Positions 26,263 through 35,979 are shown, numbered from the stretch's first letter. The stretch is 61,991 bases of DNA from Pseudochelatococcus lubricantis (GCF_011762225.1 NZ_JAASQI010000013.1:1-61991); one strand, 5' to 3'. The notes: generated by a model from the sequence alone, not told the origin. Numbers and translations: made by a program.

Positions 26263-27891
26263 CTACTCCGTTTTGGTCACGCCCCAGAATACCTGGACCG
26301 GCGACATGACCATGTTCTCGAGCTTGGTGCTGCGGGCATGGGGCGAGAAGAACTGGCCCAGCGGCAGATAGCTCACGTTGTCCATGGCGTGGATCTGGAT
26401 CCGCTTCGCGATGTCGAGCCTGTCCTCGTCGGAGGCTGCATCGATGAATTCGGCGCGTAGCGCCTCGATCTCGTCATCCTGCGGCCAGCCGAACCAGGCC
26501 TTGTCGCCGCGCCCGTTCAGCATCGGGCTGATCAGCGGGTTGAAGACTTCCGGCACGATCCAGTTGGTGAAGAACAGGCTCCAGCCGCCTTCAGACGGCG
26601 GCCCCATGTTGGCCCGGCGGGACACGACAGTCTGCCAGTCCATCGGCTGCAGATCGACGGTGAACCCGGCTGCGCGCAGCGACTGCGCGGCGACGATCGG
26701 CTGCGAGGAGATCACCCTGACATCGGTAGTCTGGAGAATGACCACCGGTGTGCCGTCGTAACCGGCCTCGGCTAGAAGCTTCTTCGCGCCCTCGATGTCA
26801 CCGCCACTGGTCAGCGTCTCGCCGCCGGTCTCGTTGGCGAGAGGCGTGCCGCAGCCGAAGATCGCGCCGCAGGGACGGTAGTAGTCTGGATTGCCGACGA
26901 TGTTGCTGAGGAAGTCAACCTGGTTCAGTGCCCGTAGTGCGGCCTGGCGCAACTTCTTGTTGTCGAAGGGCGGATGTTTGAAGTTCATCCGGCCGATGGC
27001 CTGGTAACCGAGATCATCGCGCAGCTCGACCACGACATCGTCGGATGTTTCGAGAATGGGCAGCAGGTCGACCGGCACCTGATCTATGAAATCCACCTCT
27101 CCCGACATGATGGCATTGATTGCGGTTTGCGGGTCGGGCATCGTCACCCACTTGACCTCGTCGACATTCACCATCTTGCCGCCTGCCATCCAGCTTGGCG
27201 GCTCGCTGCGGGGAACGTAGTCCTCGAATTTCACGTAGCGAACGCTGACGCCGGGCTGAAAATCCTCGGCGACGAACCTGAATGGACCAGAGCCGATGTG
27301 TTCTGTGATCGCGGTATTGGCCGGGGTGGCGGCGATGCGCGCGGGCATGATGAACGGCGGCAGGGCCGATTGTTTGGCAATGGTCTCCAGCAGCGGCGGG
27401 AAGGGCTTTTCCAACGTCCAGACCAGTGTCTTGTCGTCAGTGGCCTCAAGGCTTGCGGTCAGGTCGAAGATCATCTGTCCGCCGGAATCGCGCTGGCCCC
27501 AGCGTTTGAGCGAGGCCACCGCATCTGCGGCGGTGACCGGCGCGCCATCATGGAACTTCAGGCCGTTCCGCAGAGTGAAGGTATAGACCTTGCCATCTTC
27601 CGAGACGGTCCAACCGGCCATCTGGGGCTGTGGCTGGAAGTTCTTGTCGACCGCAACCAGCACGTCATAGATCATATAGGCATGGTTGCGGGTGATGTGG
27701 GCGGTGGTGATGATCGGATCGAGCGTGCGCAGGCTCTCCATCACGGCGGTGATGGTCCGGGCTTCAGCCGCTGACACCATGCCGCCGGCAGCAACGAATA
27801 CCGACGCGGCAAGCCCGAACAGCGCGCCGCGCACGCCGCGGCGGCGGGCAGGCCGAGGGCGGGGGGAGGAAAGGCGTGAAGATGTTGTCAT
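26263..27891 (-). CDS. Dipeptide/oligopeptide-type ABC substrate-binding protein (SBP family 5)
   Basis: A 542-residue periplasmic binding protein. The N-terminus has many arginines followed by a hydrophobic stretch (RRRGVRGALFGLAASVFVAA, then SAAEA), a signal peptide that could use the Tat route. The SBP_bac_5 fold is shown by LDPIITTAHITRNHAYMIYD, FTLRNGLKFHDGAPVTAADA, and WFGWPQDDEIEALRAEF. No permease or ATPase genes are adjacent, so it would have to use a transporter encoded elsewhere or is an orphan. It is divergent from an IclR gene that probably controls it. Confidence 0.9.
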   Translation of the reverse strand: MTTSSRLSSPRPRPARRRGVRGALFGLAASVFVAAGGMVSAAEARTITAVMESLRTLDPIITTAHITRNHAYMIYDVLVAVDKNFQPQPQMAGWTVSEDGKVYTFTLRNGLKFHDGAPVTAADAVASLKRWGQRDSGGQMIFDLTASLEATDDKTLVWTLEKPFPPLLETIAKQSALPPFIMPARIAATPANTAITEHIGSGPFRFVAEDFQPGVSVRYVKFEDYVPRSEPPSWMAGGKMVNVDEVKWVTMPDPQTAINAIMSGEVDFIDQVPVDLLPILETSDDVVVELRDDLGYQAIGRMNFKHPPFDNKKLRQAALRALNQVDFLSNIVGNPDYYRPCGAIFGCGTPLANETGGETLTSGGDIEGAKKLLAEAGYDGTPVVILQTTDVRVISSQPIVAAQSLRAAGFTVDLQPMDWQTVVSRRANMGPPSEGGWSLFFTNWIVPEVFNPLISPMLNGRGDKAWFGWPQDDEIEALRAEFIDAASDEDRLDIAKRIQIHAMDNVSYLPLGQFFSPHARSTKLENMVMSPVQVFWGVTKTE

Positions 27892-28152
27892 GTGAGATAT
27901 AGTTCCCCTGTTGGTGAAAAGATTGGCGGCCCGACTGGCGACGTCCGGCCGGCTGCGAAGCTTGGCCCGCCATATGTCGGTTTGCCCCCTGCCTGCCCGT
28001 TATCGGCCGGCGCTTGCGGCAGGGTCGCTCTTGCTCGTGAAAGGCTCGGCCAGTCCCGATCCGTCCGGCAGCCGTCGAGGCTGATGGATCGGCGGAACAG
28101 ACCCCTCCTTTCAATACCCTGGTGTCTTCTATGCGCCTATTGGTTGACAGGT

Positions 28153-28169
28153 GTATCGAAAGACGATAC
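28153..28169. promoter_or_regulatory. Inverted-repeat operator candidate between SBP and IclR genes
   Basis: GTATCG-AAAGA-CGATAC is a perfect 6-bp inverted repeat with a 5-bp spacer, lying in the 343-bp divergent spacer (27892-28234) and 66 bp before the iclR start. IclR proteins usually bind short palindromes in such positions. The rest of the spacer shows no gene. Confidence 0.4.
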
Positions 28170-28234
28170 CAAAGTATTGAAATTAAGAATAGTCAGGGAG
28201 CTTGTTTCAAGTCAAGCAGGATTTTGGAGATGCC

Positions 28235-29044
28235 ATGCGTGAAGTAGACAGGGTGGAATATGCTGTGCGGCCGGTGCCAGACCCGGCAGAAGAAGATCCG
28301 CTCTTCATTCAGGCCGTAGCCCGTGCCCTTCAGGTGCTGTCGACCTTCCACGGCGCCAGCAACGCGCTGACGCTGAACGAGATCGCGTCGCGGTCCGGCA
28401 TTGGCAAGAGCACGGTCCAGCGTATTGTCCATACATTACGGCAGCAAGGCTATATGGAGCGTGCTCCCGACGACCGGGGCTATGTGCCGGGCATCCGGCT
28501 GCTGGATCACACTCTGGACTATCTGCGGCTGAACCCCGTGATCGTGCGGGTTTTGCCTACCCTGGTGGAATTGCGGCGCGATACTGGCGAACGTGTCGAT
28601 CTCAGCCTGCGCGACGATCTCCGGCTGGTCTATGCGCTGCGGTTGCAGAGCAAGCGCGAATCCTATTTCGCCACGTTGATCGGCAATAGCGTGCCGCTCT
28701 ATTGCACGGCCGGGGGCCGTGCTCTGCTCAGCCAGCTTTCCGATGACGAAGTGGACGACATCTTGGCCCGGTCCAATCGCCAGCCTTTCACCCCGCGCAC
28801 GCTGACTGATCTAAAGGAAATTCGTGCCAAGGTAGTGATGGCCCGGGAAAATGGCTATGCGATTGCTGCTGAGGAGGTTCTCCAGGGGGAGGTCGTCCTC
28901 GGGGTTGCGGTCAAGGACAACGACAGCCGCCCGATTGGGGCCATTCACATCGGCGGTTCGCTCAGCGAATGGGACAAGGATAGCTTTGTGAGCAATTTTG
29001 CGCCGCTCGCAATGACCGCGGCGGGCAAGATCAACAGGGCCTGA
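28235..29044 (+). CDS. IclR-family transcriptional regulator
   Basis: A 269-residue regulator. The N-terminal winged helix (about 22-85) includes LNEIASRSGIGKSTVQRIVH, and the C-terminal effector domain contains VPLYCTAGGRALLSQL and EEVLQGEVVLGVAV. I moved the start to the ATG at 28235, preceded by GGAG at 8 bp, rather than the upstream TTG. It is divergent from the binding-protein gene and likely its regulator. Confidence 0.9.
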   Translation: MREVDRVEYAVRPVPDPAEEDPLFIQAVARALQVLSTFHGASNALTLNEIASRSGIGKSTVQRIVHTLRQQGYMERAPDDRGYVPGIRLLDHTLDYLRLNPVIVRVLPTLVELRRDTGERVDLSLRDDLRLVYALRLQSKRESYFATLIGNSVPLYCTAGGRALLSQLSDDEVDDILARSNRQPFTPRTLTDLKEIRAKVVMARENGYAIAAEEVLQGEVVLGVAVKDNDSRPIGAIHIGGSLSEWDKDSFVSNFAPLAMTAAGKINRA

Positions 29045-29149
29045 GTTCGCATCGCCTTCCTATCTCGTCAGCGATAGTGTTGGTCGGTCATTGCACGAAT
29101 ATCCCGAGGAAATTGCTATCTGGCGCGACTGGGCCGACTGGAGCACCAG

Positions 29150-29494
29150 CGTCGCGGCGCTTTGCCCCCCGGCGCGGACGGTCTCGATGGCGGCATCCAC
29201 CGTGTTGCGGATCAGCAGGACCCGCGCGCCTTGCTCGCGGCGTCGATGGCGATGCGCGCGGCCTCTTGCGCCGCCATGGTCGGCACGGTCCGTATGGTGA
29301 CGACTTTGTCTATGTGTTAAATTGCCACCACCAGCGAATGTCGGTATCGGTAGTTGCGAGCCTCCGAAATCATCTTTACTTGCATACCCGGCAGGGCACG
29401 GAAATCAATGGTTTCAGAGGCAAACGTCAGGGCTTTAGCCTGCTTGATTTTGGAAATCTGCTTACCCGATAGCTCTTCCCGTGGTTTCAGTTTA
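29150..29494 (-). pseudogene. Two coding fragments, one possibly from a Cas3 helicase
   Basis: Reading the minus strand, 29494 down to 29318 is an open C-terminal fragment (LKPREELSGKQISKIKQAKA, then FASETIDFRALPGMQVKMIS) ending at TAA; I do not recognise it. Below it, MAAQEAARIAIDAASKA at 29277 shifts frame into ARVLLIRNTVDAAIETVR. The second piece resembles helicase motif IV of Cas3 proteins (a RNTV core). Both lack their remainders. They abut the left end of an IS5-type remnant, consistent with insertion and deletion. No cas genes or CRISPR repeats are in the window. Confidence 0.3.
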
Positions 29495-30190
29495 GAGCGC
29501 CTAACAAAACCATTTATTAACCCTATTTGGTTGAGGCTTGGGCGTGGTCAAGAAACTTTTGCCCGACGCCCTATGGGCTGAGACCGCCCCGTTGTTTCCG
29601 TCCGTTGCGGCACGCCCGAAAGGCGGGCGGCCTTGGGTCGAGGATCGAGATGCGCTGACTGGCATCCTGTTCGTGCTCTACACCGCGATTGCTTGGGAGC
29701 GGCTGCCGTTCGAGGTGGCGAGATGTTCCAGGATAACCTGCTGGCGCCGGCTGCGCGTCTGGCGGGATGCCGGCCTGTGGGATCGGATCCATCGCCAAAT
29801 GCTGGAGCGGCTGAACCTTGCCGGGGAGATCGACTGGCCGCGTGCTTCGGTGGCTTCCTCGTCCGTTGCCGCCAAAAGGGGAGCGACGCGGTCGGCCCGA
29901 ACCCGACCGACCGGGGCAAACCGGGTACCGAGCGCTACATCGTGGTCGACCGCAAGGGCCTGCCTCTCGCCATCGTCCTGACCGGAGCCAATCGCCATGA
30001 CAGCATGGCGCTGACCGAGGTGGTCGATGCGTTCCATCCGATTCGGCAGCGGCGGGGACGGCCCGCAAACGGCCGAAGAAGCTCCATGCCGACAAGGGCT
30101 GCGATTTCGACCGTTGCCCGAAGGACCTGCGCAAGCGCTCCATCACGCCGCGCATCGCTCGCCGCGGCATCGACAGCTCATCCTCCCACG
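29494..30190 (+). mobile_element. IS5-family (IS427-like) insertion sequence remnant
   Basis: The transposase begins at 29538 (VVKKLLPDALWAETAPLFPS, IAWERLPFEV) and then needs two frameshifts: one near 29865 into GPNPTDRGKPGTERYIVVD and LTGANRHDSMALTEVVDA, another near 30065 into KKLHADKGCDFDRCPKDLRK and RIARRGIDSS. It stops short of the expected GRHRWVVER segment with the catalytic Glu, so the 3' third and right end are missing. The left end starts around AGCGCCTAACAAAACC. It is dead. Confidence 0.8.
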
Positions 30191-30340
30191 AGAGAAGCGT
30201 TCCAGATCATGACGATACAGACATGGAAACCCTTCCTACTTGGCCGCTGAGCAACAAAGTGAGTCGGCTTCGAACATTCGAGGTTTTGACGGCGATGGCG
30301 ATGCCATCACAGCGTTGGTCCGATGACGAGAAACTGAGGT

Positions 30341-30510
30341 AAACTACCATGCTGCCATTGAGGATTTCGATATGGTGGGCAACAGGGCCGCGCTCCCTGC
30401 TTCGCTGGCGACGGCAGCGGGAATGACGAACGTCACGAGGCCCATCAGGCCAAGCAGGATGGTGCGATTGCCTGCCGCAGGGTCATTCTTTTCATACGGA
30501 AGGAGGATAA
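30341..30510 (-). pseudogene. Signal-peptide-like N-terminal remnant of an exported protein
   Basis: On the minus strand, ATG near 30500 gives MKRMTLRQAIAPSCLA and stops, while the next frame continues LLGLMGLVTFVIPAAVASEA and then runs into a stop after SKSSMAAW. Joined by one frameshift this would be a classical signal peptide of a binding protein with the mature part lost. No ribosome site is visible. Tentative. The surrounding 30191-30631 has no other gene but contains the operator at 30536. Confidence 0.3.
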
Positions 30511-30535
30511 AGCCAGGATTGCAGAATGGATGTCG

Positions 30536-30556
30536 ATAGTCCATATTGCGGGATAG
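30536..30556. promoter_or_regulatory. IclR operator candidate (autoregulatory copy)
   Basis: ATAGTCCATATTGCGGGATA matches ATAGTCCACAATACGGGACA at 35959 in most positions (16 of 21 over the full site), and it precedes the iclR gene by about 75 bp. A palindrome GGATAGTATCC (30551-30561) overlaps its right edge. Confidence 0.5.
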
Positions 30557-30631
30557 TATCCTGAATTGCCTAATGTCAGGTGAGTGGGAGTCGTATGCTG
30601 AGCACTAACCGACAACAAGTGGAACAGAGAC

Positions 30632-31426
30632 GTGACGGCTAGAACTGACGTATCCGATCGCCGGGCCCCCGAGGAGGGAATGAAGTCGCTCGGCAAACTG
30701 GTCAAGGTCCTTGAGTGTTTCTCGACCGACGACCGGGCGCTGTCGCTGTCGGACATCTGCGCGCGGACCGGCTTTCCTCGCTCTACCACCCATCGCCTGA
30801 TGGCTTCGTTGCGGGATGTCGGATTTCTGGATCAAGATCGCGAGCGCGACGCTTATCGGCTCGGGCTCAAGCTTTTTGAACTGGGCAGCGTCGCGCTGTC
30901 AAATCTCGATATTCACCGCGAGGCCTATCCTTTCGTGGATGCGCTGGAACGGATGACCGGGCATATCGTGACGGTCGCAATTTTTGACGGCTTTCGGGCG
31001 GTCGTCATTCGCCGCACCGAGGGCGGGAGCGAAGCCGCGACCAAGTCGAACCTTATCGAGAATGCACCGGCGCATTGCACCAGCGTCGGAAAGGCATCGC
31101 TCGCCTTCCAGCCGGCAGAGGTCATCGATCGGCTGATCGAGCGCGGCCTAGAACGCTTCACCGAGGCAACGATTACGGATGGCGAGGCTCTGCGTCAGGA
31201 ACTCACCGGGATCCGCGAGCGTGGCTACGCGGTCGACGAGGGCGAACATCAGCCCGGATTGCGATGCATCGGCGCACCGATCCGCGGCCAGCATGGCAAG
31301 GTTTTTGCGGGGCTCTCGATTTCCGGTCCTTCCTGGCAGCTTAAGAAAGAGAATGTCGAGGAGCTTGCAAAAGTCGTCACCTACCACGCGGATCGCATCT
31401 CGCGCGCGCTCGGTTACGTCAGCTAA
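30632..31426 (+). CDS. IclR-family transcriptional regulator
   Basis: A 264-residue IclR protein: N-terminal helix-turn-helix LSDICARTGFPRSTTHRLMA (about 40-60) and C-terminal domain with NAPAHCTSVGKASLAF and GLRCIGAPIRGQHGKV. It starts with GTG at 30632; an ATG at codon 17 is an alternative. The gene stands between IS relics, but a motif like the one before it is found in the divergent promoter of the ABC/DhaKL cluster at 35.96 kb, so it is probably that cluster's regulator, now separated by insertions. Confidence 0.88.
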   Translation: MTARTDVSDRRAPEEGMKSLGKLVKVLECFSTDDRALSLSDICARTGFPRSTTHRLMASLRDVGFLDQDRERDAYRLGLKLFELGSVALSNLDIHREAYPFVDALERMTGHIVTVAIFDGFRAVVIRRTEGGSEAATKSNLIENAPAHCTSVGKASLAFQPAEVIDRLIERGLERFTEATITDGEALRQELTGIRERGYAVDEGEHQPGLRCIGAPIRGQHGKVFAGLSISGPSWQLKKENVEELAKVVTYHADRISRALGYVS

Positions 31427-31475
31427 AGCGTTGTCAAGCAAAGTGGATACCACTTTAGCATGAAGAAAACGCGAA
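31427..31475. repeat. Rhizobiales-type intergenic repeat box
   Basis: Directly after the iclR stop: GTTGTCAAGCAAAGTGGATA, then CCACTTTAGCATGAAGAAAA and CGCG. The GTGGATACCACTT palindrome and GAAGAAAACGCG tail resemble widespread short repeats of Rhizobiales genomes. Only this one copy is evident in the window. Confidence 0.5.
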
Positions 31476-31524
31476 AAAATAACTAGAGGCGGTCATGAAC
31501 TTGCGGCAAGTATAGCGATGTTTT

Positions 31525-32130
31525 TCAACCTGATACAGACCAGACGAAGGCAACGATATGAAGATCGGCGAGGGTCTGGGCGCATCGTTCATAGTTCTTG
31601 AAGAGTCGTCTGAAAGGTGTCGCCCATGCGAAGGATCGCTCGACAACCCATCGTCTGGGCAGAAGGACGAAGCCGAGCTTTGCCTCCGGCAGCTTGACGA
31701 CCTCAAGCCGAATACCGTGTTCGGCTGCTGATTTCTCCGGTTCCTCACCTATATGTCCCCGATCGGAAAAGGCAATCTCCACACTCTGATCCGTGGCCGC
31801 CTGGATCGCCTCGGCCATGCGGCCCGCTTCGGCTCTGTCTCCGACATTGGCAGGCGGTGACGTACATGGCGAGCAAATGGCCGAGCGTATCCGCGGCCAT
31901 GTGCAGTTTGGAGCCCTTCTTGCACTTCGCGCCATCATATCCGGCTCTGGCTCCGCTTTCCGGCGTCGAGCGCAGGGTGCGGCTGTCGATGATCGCGGCT
32001 GTCGGGGCTCGTCCGGTCGGCTAGCGGCAAGCCGTAGAAGCATGCGCAGGTCTTCGGCCAGCGCCTTGAAAAAGCCGGCACGCAACCAGCATTGCGCCTG
32101 TTGATAAACGCTCTTCCACGGCGGCAGATC
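31525..32130 (-). mobile_element. IS5-family (IS1031-like) transposase remnant
   Basis: The C-terminal half is clear: [55 protein letters not shown] with the catalytic Glu, and YERCAQTLADLHIVAFVW. The N-terminal part is spread over other frames (LRAGFFKALAEDLRMLLRLA, later [19 protein letters not shown]-like residues), and the true start is missing. At least two frameshifts. The truncated 5' end abuts the mosaic repeat at 32134. Confidence 0.8.
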
Positions 32131-32133
32131 ATT

Positions 32134-32234
32134 AGAGCGCGTTCCGATCAGATATAATCATATGATCGATCAGAATTCGCTCAAAATAGGGAAATTATAA
32201 TATGTAATGTTTCAACGTAAACAGGACAGATTGT
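32134..32234. repeat. Mosaic intergenic repeat, inverted copy
   Basis: Boxes in order: AGAGCGCGTTCCGATCAGAT (32134-32153), an AT-rich palindromic core with CATATGATCGATCAGAATTC, GCTCAAAAT, then a half palindrome GTTTCAACGTAAACAGGACA ending GATT near 32232. This is the reverse of the 19843-19924 copy with an added core and a lost arm. Part of the core (GATCGATCAGAATTCGCTC) recurs inverted at 39249. A shortened box AGAGCACGTTCCGATT lies at 32335. Confidence 0.75.
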
Positions 32235-32377
32235 AGAACAGATGATGTTAAAACTGAATCGCTCGGGCGTTCTATTTGTTTATATTCGCATAAAATTATC
32301 CCAGAAGTGCGCACAGTTTTGGGCCTGATGCTGTAGAGCACGTTCCGATTTCAGGAAATGGGATCATGTTTCAAGGA

Positions 32378-32408
32378 CCGGCTACGGCGCCTCCGGCGCC
32401 GTAGCCGG
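32378..32408 (-). terminator. Perfect 14-bp hairpin downstream of the DapA-family gene
   Basis: CCGGCTACGGCGCC, loop TCC, and the exact complement. It lies 10 bp beyond the stop of the minus-strand gene at 32419, where a transcript end is expected. No long T run follows on the minus strand. Confidence 0.65.
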
Positions 32409-32418
32409 TATACCTGTT

Positions 32419-33318
32419 TCAGATCAGTGCCTTGAGGGCGCTGTCAATGGCCGTTTTCTGCTCGTCCGAGACTGCCTCCATGGGGGCACGCGGATTGTAG
32501 AGAGGCAGGCCCTGGCGGTGCTGGATGTATTTCACGCAAGCCGGCAGGTTGTCGTGACGCAGTACGTTCCACAGTGCGTTGAGCTTCCAATGGATTTCCA
32601 GCGCCTCGGGATGCTTGCCCTCGCGGGTCAGATGGAAGAGCCTGGTCGTGACGCCAGGAAGGGCCGAGGTCAGGGCGGAGATCGCGCCGTCCGCTCCCAT
32701 GGCGAAAGCCGAGTAGAGCAGGGCGTCGATACCCGACAAGACGATGTTGTCCGGCTTGGCGCTTTGCACGAGATCGGACAGCGATTTCAGATCGCCCGAA
32801 GATTGTTTCATGCCGATCACGCCCGGAACTTCGTCCATGATGCGCAGCATGAGGTCGGAGGAAAGGTAGTTCCACGGAATGACGTTGTAGATCAGGATCG
32901 GGATACCGCATTCTTCCCAGATCCGGCGGAAATGTTCGACCGTCGCATCTGCGCCGGGTTTGAACAGGTAGTGCACCGGCGTGACCTGCAGTGCGTCGAC
33001 CTTGATGTCCTCAAGCAGCTTCACACGCCCGGTCGCCTCAAGGGTGGAGTTGACGATAAGCCCTGCCAGGAAGGGCTTGCGGCCCTTGACTGCCTCGTAG
33101 GTCGCAATCATCGCATCGCGGAATTCGCCATCGCTGAGCGTGTGGCCTTCGCCGGTGGAGCCTCCGGCGACCACCGCATCCGCGCCATTGTCGAGAATCC
33201 AGTCGATCTGACCGGCGATGGCATTCGTCACCAGACGCCCGTTCGCATCAAACGGCATGGTGACCGGCGGCAGAATGCCGGTCAGGGTTTTTTTCAGTGC
33301 GATCTTGTCAAGTGTCAC
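32419..33318 (-). CDS. Dihydrodipicolinate synthase/N-acetylneuraminate lyase family protein
   Basis: A 299-residue class I aldolase-fold enzyme. Family marks: GGSTGEGHTLSDGEF (substrate carboxylate site), ALQVTPVHYLFKPG, the Tyr in PILIYNVIPWN, and the Schiff-base Lys in VIGMKQSSGD. I chose the GTG at 33318 because AGGAGG lies 6 bp upstream; an ATG 10 codons earlier (33348) has a poorer site. Members cleave or form 2-keto-3-deoxy acids. In this cluster it could split a keto acid made by the FAD oxidoreductase, but the substrate is unknown. Confidence 0.87.
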   Translation of the reverse strand: MTLDKIALKKTLTGILPPVTMPFDANGRLVTNAIAGQIDWILDNGADAVVAGGSTGEGHTLSDGEFRDAMIATYEAVKGRKPFLAGLIVNSTLEATGRVKLLEDIKVDALQVTPVHYLFKPGADATVEHFRRIWEECGIPILIYNVIPWNYLSSDLMLRIMDEVPGVIGMKQSSGDLKSLSDLVQSAKPDNIVLSGIDALLYSAFAMGADGAISALTSALPGVTTRLFHLTREGKHPEALEIHWKLNALWNVLRHDNLPACVKYIQHRQGLPLYNPRAPMEAVSDEQKTAIDSALKALI

Positions 33319-33418
33319 GTTGATCCTCCTAGTGGCGTTTATATTCATGATTTCGGTCCCCTTCCGTTTCCGAAGGGCGGAAATCTGCAAGCCACGCCAG
33401 GGCCTGCAGTCAGGTCTT

Positions 33419-34495
33419 TCAGCCGGCCAGCCGACGCCCGTTCTCGCCGGGTGCGAAGAAGTGCCATGCCCCGGGCGCGGGGGTGAGCGTGATCTGGTCG
33501 CCGACACGGCCGATCCCGTTGGCGGCGACCACGGTGACGCGGCCGGACGGCGTATCCACCAGCAGGTAATCCGATGGGCCTGTCGGCTCGACGAGGGCGA
33601 TCCTGCCGGCGATGGCATCGTGCATGCCAGGGTCGGACGAGATCCGGAAATCTTCCGGCCGAATACCGGCGACAGCGGCGCCGGTCGGCGTCGAGCCCGG
33701 CGCGCGTGCCCGCAAGCCCCCGGTGAGCCGGATGAAACGGTCGTCGCCTTCCGCCTCGATACTGCCGTCGAGAAAGTTCATCGTCGGGGCGCCGATGAAG
33801 CCGGCGACGAAGCGGTCGGCGGGCTTGCCATAGAGTTCCATCGGCGTGCCCTGCTGGGCGATTTCGCCGCCGCGCAGGATCACAATCCGGTCCGCCATGG
33901 TCATCGCTTCGACCTGATCGTGCGTAACATAGACGGTCGTGCGGCCCAGGCGCTGGTGAAGGGACTTGATTTCGGTCCGCATGGCGATGCGCAGCTTGGC
34001 ATCGAGATTCGACAGCGGCTCGTCGAAAAGATAGACGTCCGGGTCGCGCACGATGGCCCGGCCCATGGCGACACGCTGGCGCTGACCGCCTGACAGGTTG
34101 CGCGGATAGCGGCCGAGGTACTCCTCAAGGCCCAGAACCCGCGCCGCCTCCTCGACCTTGCGGCGGATCTCCTCCTTCGGCAATCCGCGCAGACGCAGGC
34201 CGAAGCCCATGTTTTGCGCAACCGTGTAATGCGGATAGAGCGCATAATTCTGGAACACCATCGCGATGTTGCGCTTTTGCGGCGGCAGGTGGTGGACGGT
34301 TCGCCTCCCGATGGCGATGGAGCCTGCGGAAATGTCCTCAAGCCCGGCGATCGTCCGCAGAAGGGTGGACTTTCCGCAGCCCGAAGGTCCGACGAGGACG
34401 ACGAATTCGCCTTCGCCGACTTCCAGATCGATGCCCTTGATGACATCCACGCTTCCGAAGCGCTTGACCACGTTCTGCAGCGATATGGTTCCCAT
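33419..34495 (-). CDS. ABC transporter ATP-binding protein, carbohydrate type (MalK/UgpC-like)
   Basis: A 358-residue ATPase: Walker [10 protein letters not shown] (36-44), signature [14 protein letters not shown], Walker [18 protein letters not shown]-loop [11 protein letters not shown], and a C-terminal regulatory OB domain (about 240-358) as in sugar importers. It is transcribed with the oxidoreductase and the DapA-family gene, divergent from the binding protein and permeases it should serve at 36.05-39.2 kb. Confidence 0.93.
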   Translation of the reverse strand: MGTISLQNVVKRFGSVDVIKGIDLEVGEGEFVVLVGPSGCGKSTLLRTIAGLEDISAGSIAIGRRTVHHLPPQKRNIAMVFQNYALYPHYTVAQNMGFGLRLRGLPKEEIRRKVEEAARVLGLEEYLGRYPRNLSGGQRQRVAMGRAIVRDPDVYLFDEPLSNLDAKLRIAMRTEIKSLHQRLGRTTVYVTHDQVEAMTMADRIVILRGGEIAQQGTPMELYGKPADRFVAGFIGAPTMNFLDGSIEAEGDDRFIRLTGGLRARAPGSTPTGAAVAGIRPEDFRISSDPGMHDAIAGRIALVEPTGPSDYLLVDTPSGRVTVVAANGIGRVGDQITLTPAPGAWHFFAPGENGRRLAG

Positions 34496-34518
34496 GCATT
34501 TTCTCCTTGCCCGATCGC

Positions 34519-35925
34519 TCAGATGGCCGGTTCGCGCGTCTTGCCTCCGAAGAGGGCCCCTTGCTCGCGAAGCCGCTGTTGAAGCTGCGTGATATCGAGA
34601 TCGACCATCGGGATGCCCGAAAGCGCCGAGAGGGCGGCGGCCGTGCCGGCGGCCTGGCCCATGGCCATGCAGGTGCCGGTGATTCTGGCGCTGGCCAACG
34701 CGCGCCGTTCCGCCGATATGCAGCGGCCGGCCGCGATGAGGTTCGGCCCATTCACCGGCAGCATGGCGCCCAGCGGGATGTCGTAGCCCGACGGCACCGG
34801 CTCGGTTCCGTCCATGCTGTTGCCCTTCGCGTCATGGCTATCGATCGGGAAGCCGCCCCGGGCAACCGCATCCGCGAAATCCCGGCCGGAGCGTACATCG
34901 TCGTCCGTCAGTGTCGCGCGGCCCTTGATCCTTCGGCTTTCGCGCACCCCCACGCAGGAGGCTGTCGCGGACAGGAAGGTGTTTTCGTATCCTGGCACCA
35001 TTTTGCGGAAGAACCGGACGAACTCGCGCACCTGCCGGCGCAGGACAAGCTCGGCCCGCGCCATGTCTCCGGCATCGGTCGCGTCGGCGGCATATCGGGT
35101 GACGTTGATCACCGCCTCGCGGGTGAGGACATGGCAGGCGACATGCATCTCCTTCCGGTCAAGCGAGACGAGGCCTGCCTCGAAGCCGCGGCGCAACAGC
35201 GCGCCGTAACCCCAGAGGTTGTAGTAGTGGCGCCCCTCGAAGCCGGGCTGACCCGCATCCATTTTGAAGTCGCCGGGATTCGCGCGGACATAGGCGAGGG
35301 CGGCCGCATGATCCACGTTGCCCAGCTTGAACATCATCGAAACCGGCTGCGTGGCCGAGGTCGGATGGAAGTCGCACCGGGCTTTGGCAAACAGGTCAGC
35401 GTCGCCCGTGGCGTCGACCATTGCCTTAGCGCAAAAGGCGATCCGGCCGCTTCTGGTCTCGCAGATTGCGTGTAGAGCCGCCTCAGTCCCCGACGCGACG
35501 CCAGCTCCCGACACCGCGACAACCGGCGCCTGGGGCATGATCGCGACCCCTTCCTCGTCCAGCCACTCCACGATCAGCGATTTGAACAGTTCGTGCTCGA
35601 CCGGAAGGCGGGTTCGCGTATAGCCCGTATCGTCGTCCACCAGGCCGGGGGATGCGCCGCCGGCTTTCAGCCGGTCGATCATTTCCAGGGGAAGACCGCC
35701 CACGATCGGGTGACCGGCGGCATCCTGCCATCCCGCGCTATGCTCCAGGAGCTGGGTCGCGATGTTGCCGCCGAAGAAGCCGCTCCGCTCCAGAATGAGC
35801 GTCGAGGCGCCGTTGCGGGCGGCTGCGATGGCGGCCATCACGCCTGCCGTGCCGCCGCCAGCGACGATCACATCGTGGGCGCCCAGTACCTGAATTTCGC
35901 GTTCCGGCTCCCGAATCGTCATCAT
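34519..35925 (-). CDS. FAD-dependent oxidoreductase (FAD_oxidored family)
   Basis: A 468-residue flavoprotein. The dinucleotide motif is [20 protein letters not shown] (about 19-38), followed by [10 protein letters not shown]; the C-terminal FAD part includes [11 protein letters not shown]-like [15 protein letters not shown] and [16 protein letters not shown]. The start at 35925 has GGAGG 9 bp upstream. Such proteins often sit in sugar ABC clusters, where their reaction is mostly unknown. It is first in the minus-strand transcript and divergent from the binding-protein gene. Confidence 0.85.
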   Translation of the reverse strand: MMTIREPEREIQVLGAHDVIVAGGGTAGVMAAIAAARNGASTLILERSGFFGGNIATQLLEHSAGWQDAAGHPIVGGLPLEMIDRLKAGGASPGLVDDDTGYTRTRLPVEHELFKSLIVEWLDEEGVAIMPQAPVVAVSGAGVASGTEAALHAICETRSGRIAFCAKAMVDATGDADLFAKARCDFHPTSATQPVSMMFKLGNVDHAAALAYVRANPGDFKMDAGQPGFEGRHYYNLWGYGALLRRGFEAGLVSLDRKEMHVACHVLTREAVINVTRYAADATDAGDMARAELVLRRQVREFVRFFRKMVPGYENTFLSATASCVGVRESRRIKGRATLTDDDVRSGRDFADAVARGGFPIDSHDAKGNSMDGTEPVPSGYDIPLGAMLPVNGPNLIAAGRCISAERRALASARITGTCMAMGQAAGTAAALSALSGIPMVDLDITQLQQRLREQGALFGGKTREPAI

Positions 35926-35958
35926 ATCCACTAACCTCCCTCTTGATTTGTCGGAACA

Positions 35959-35979
35959 ATAGTCCACAATACGGGACAT
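35959..35979. promoter_or_regulatory. IclR operator candidate in the divergent ABC promoter
   Basis: ATAGTCCACAATACGGGACA lies between the FAD oxidoreductase and the binding-protein genes and matches the site in front of the iclR gene at 30536. It is an imperfect inverted repeat (AGTCC / GGGAC). The 119-bp spacer (35926-36053) has room for two back-to-back promoters around it. Confidence 0.55.
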
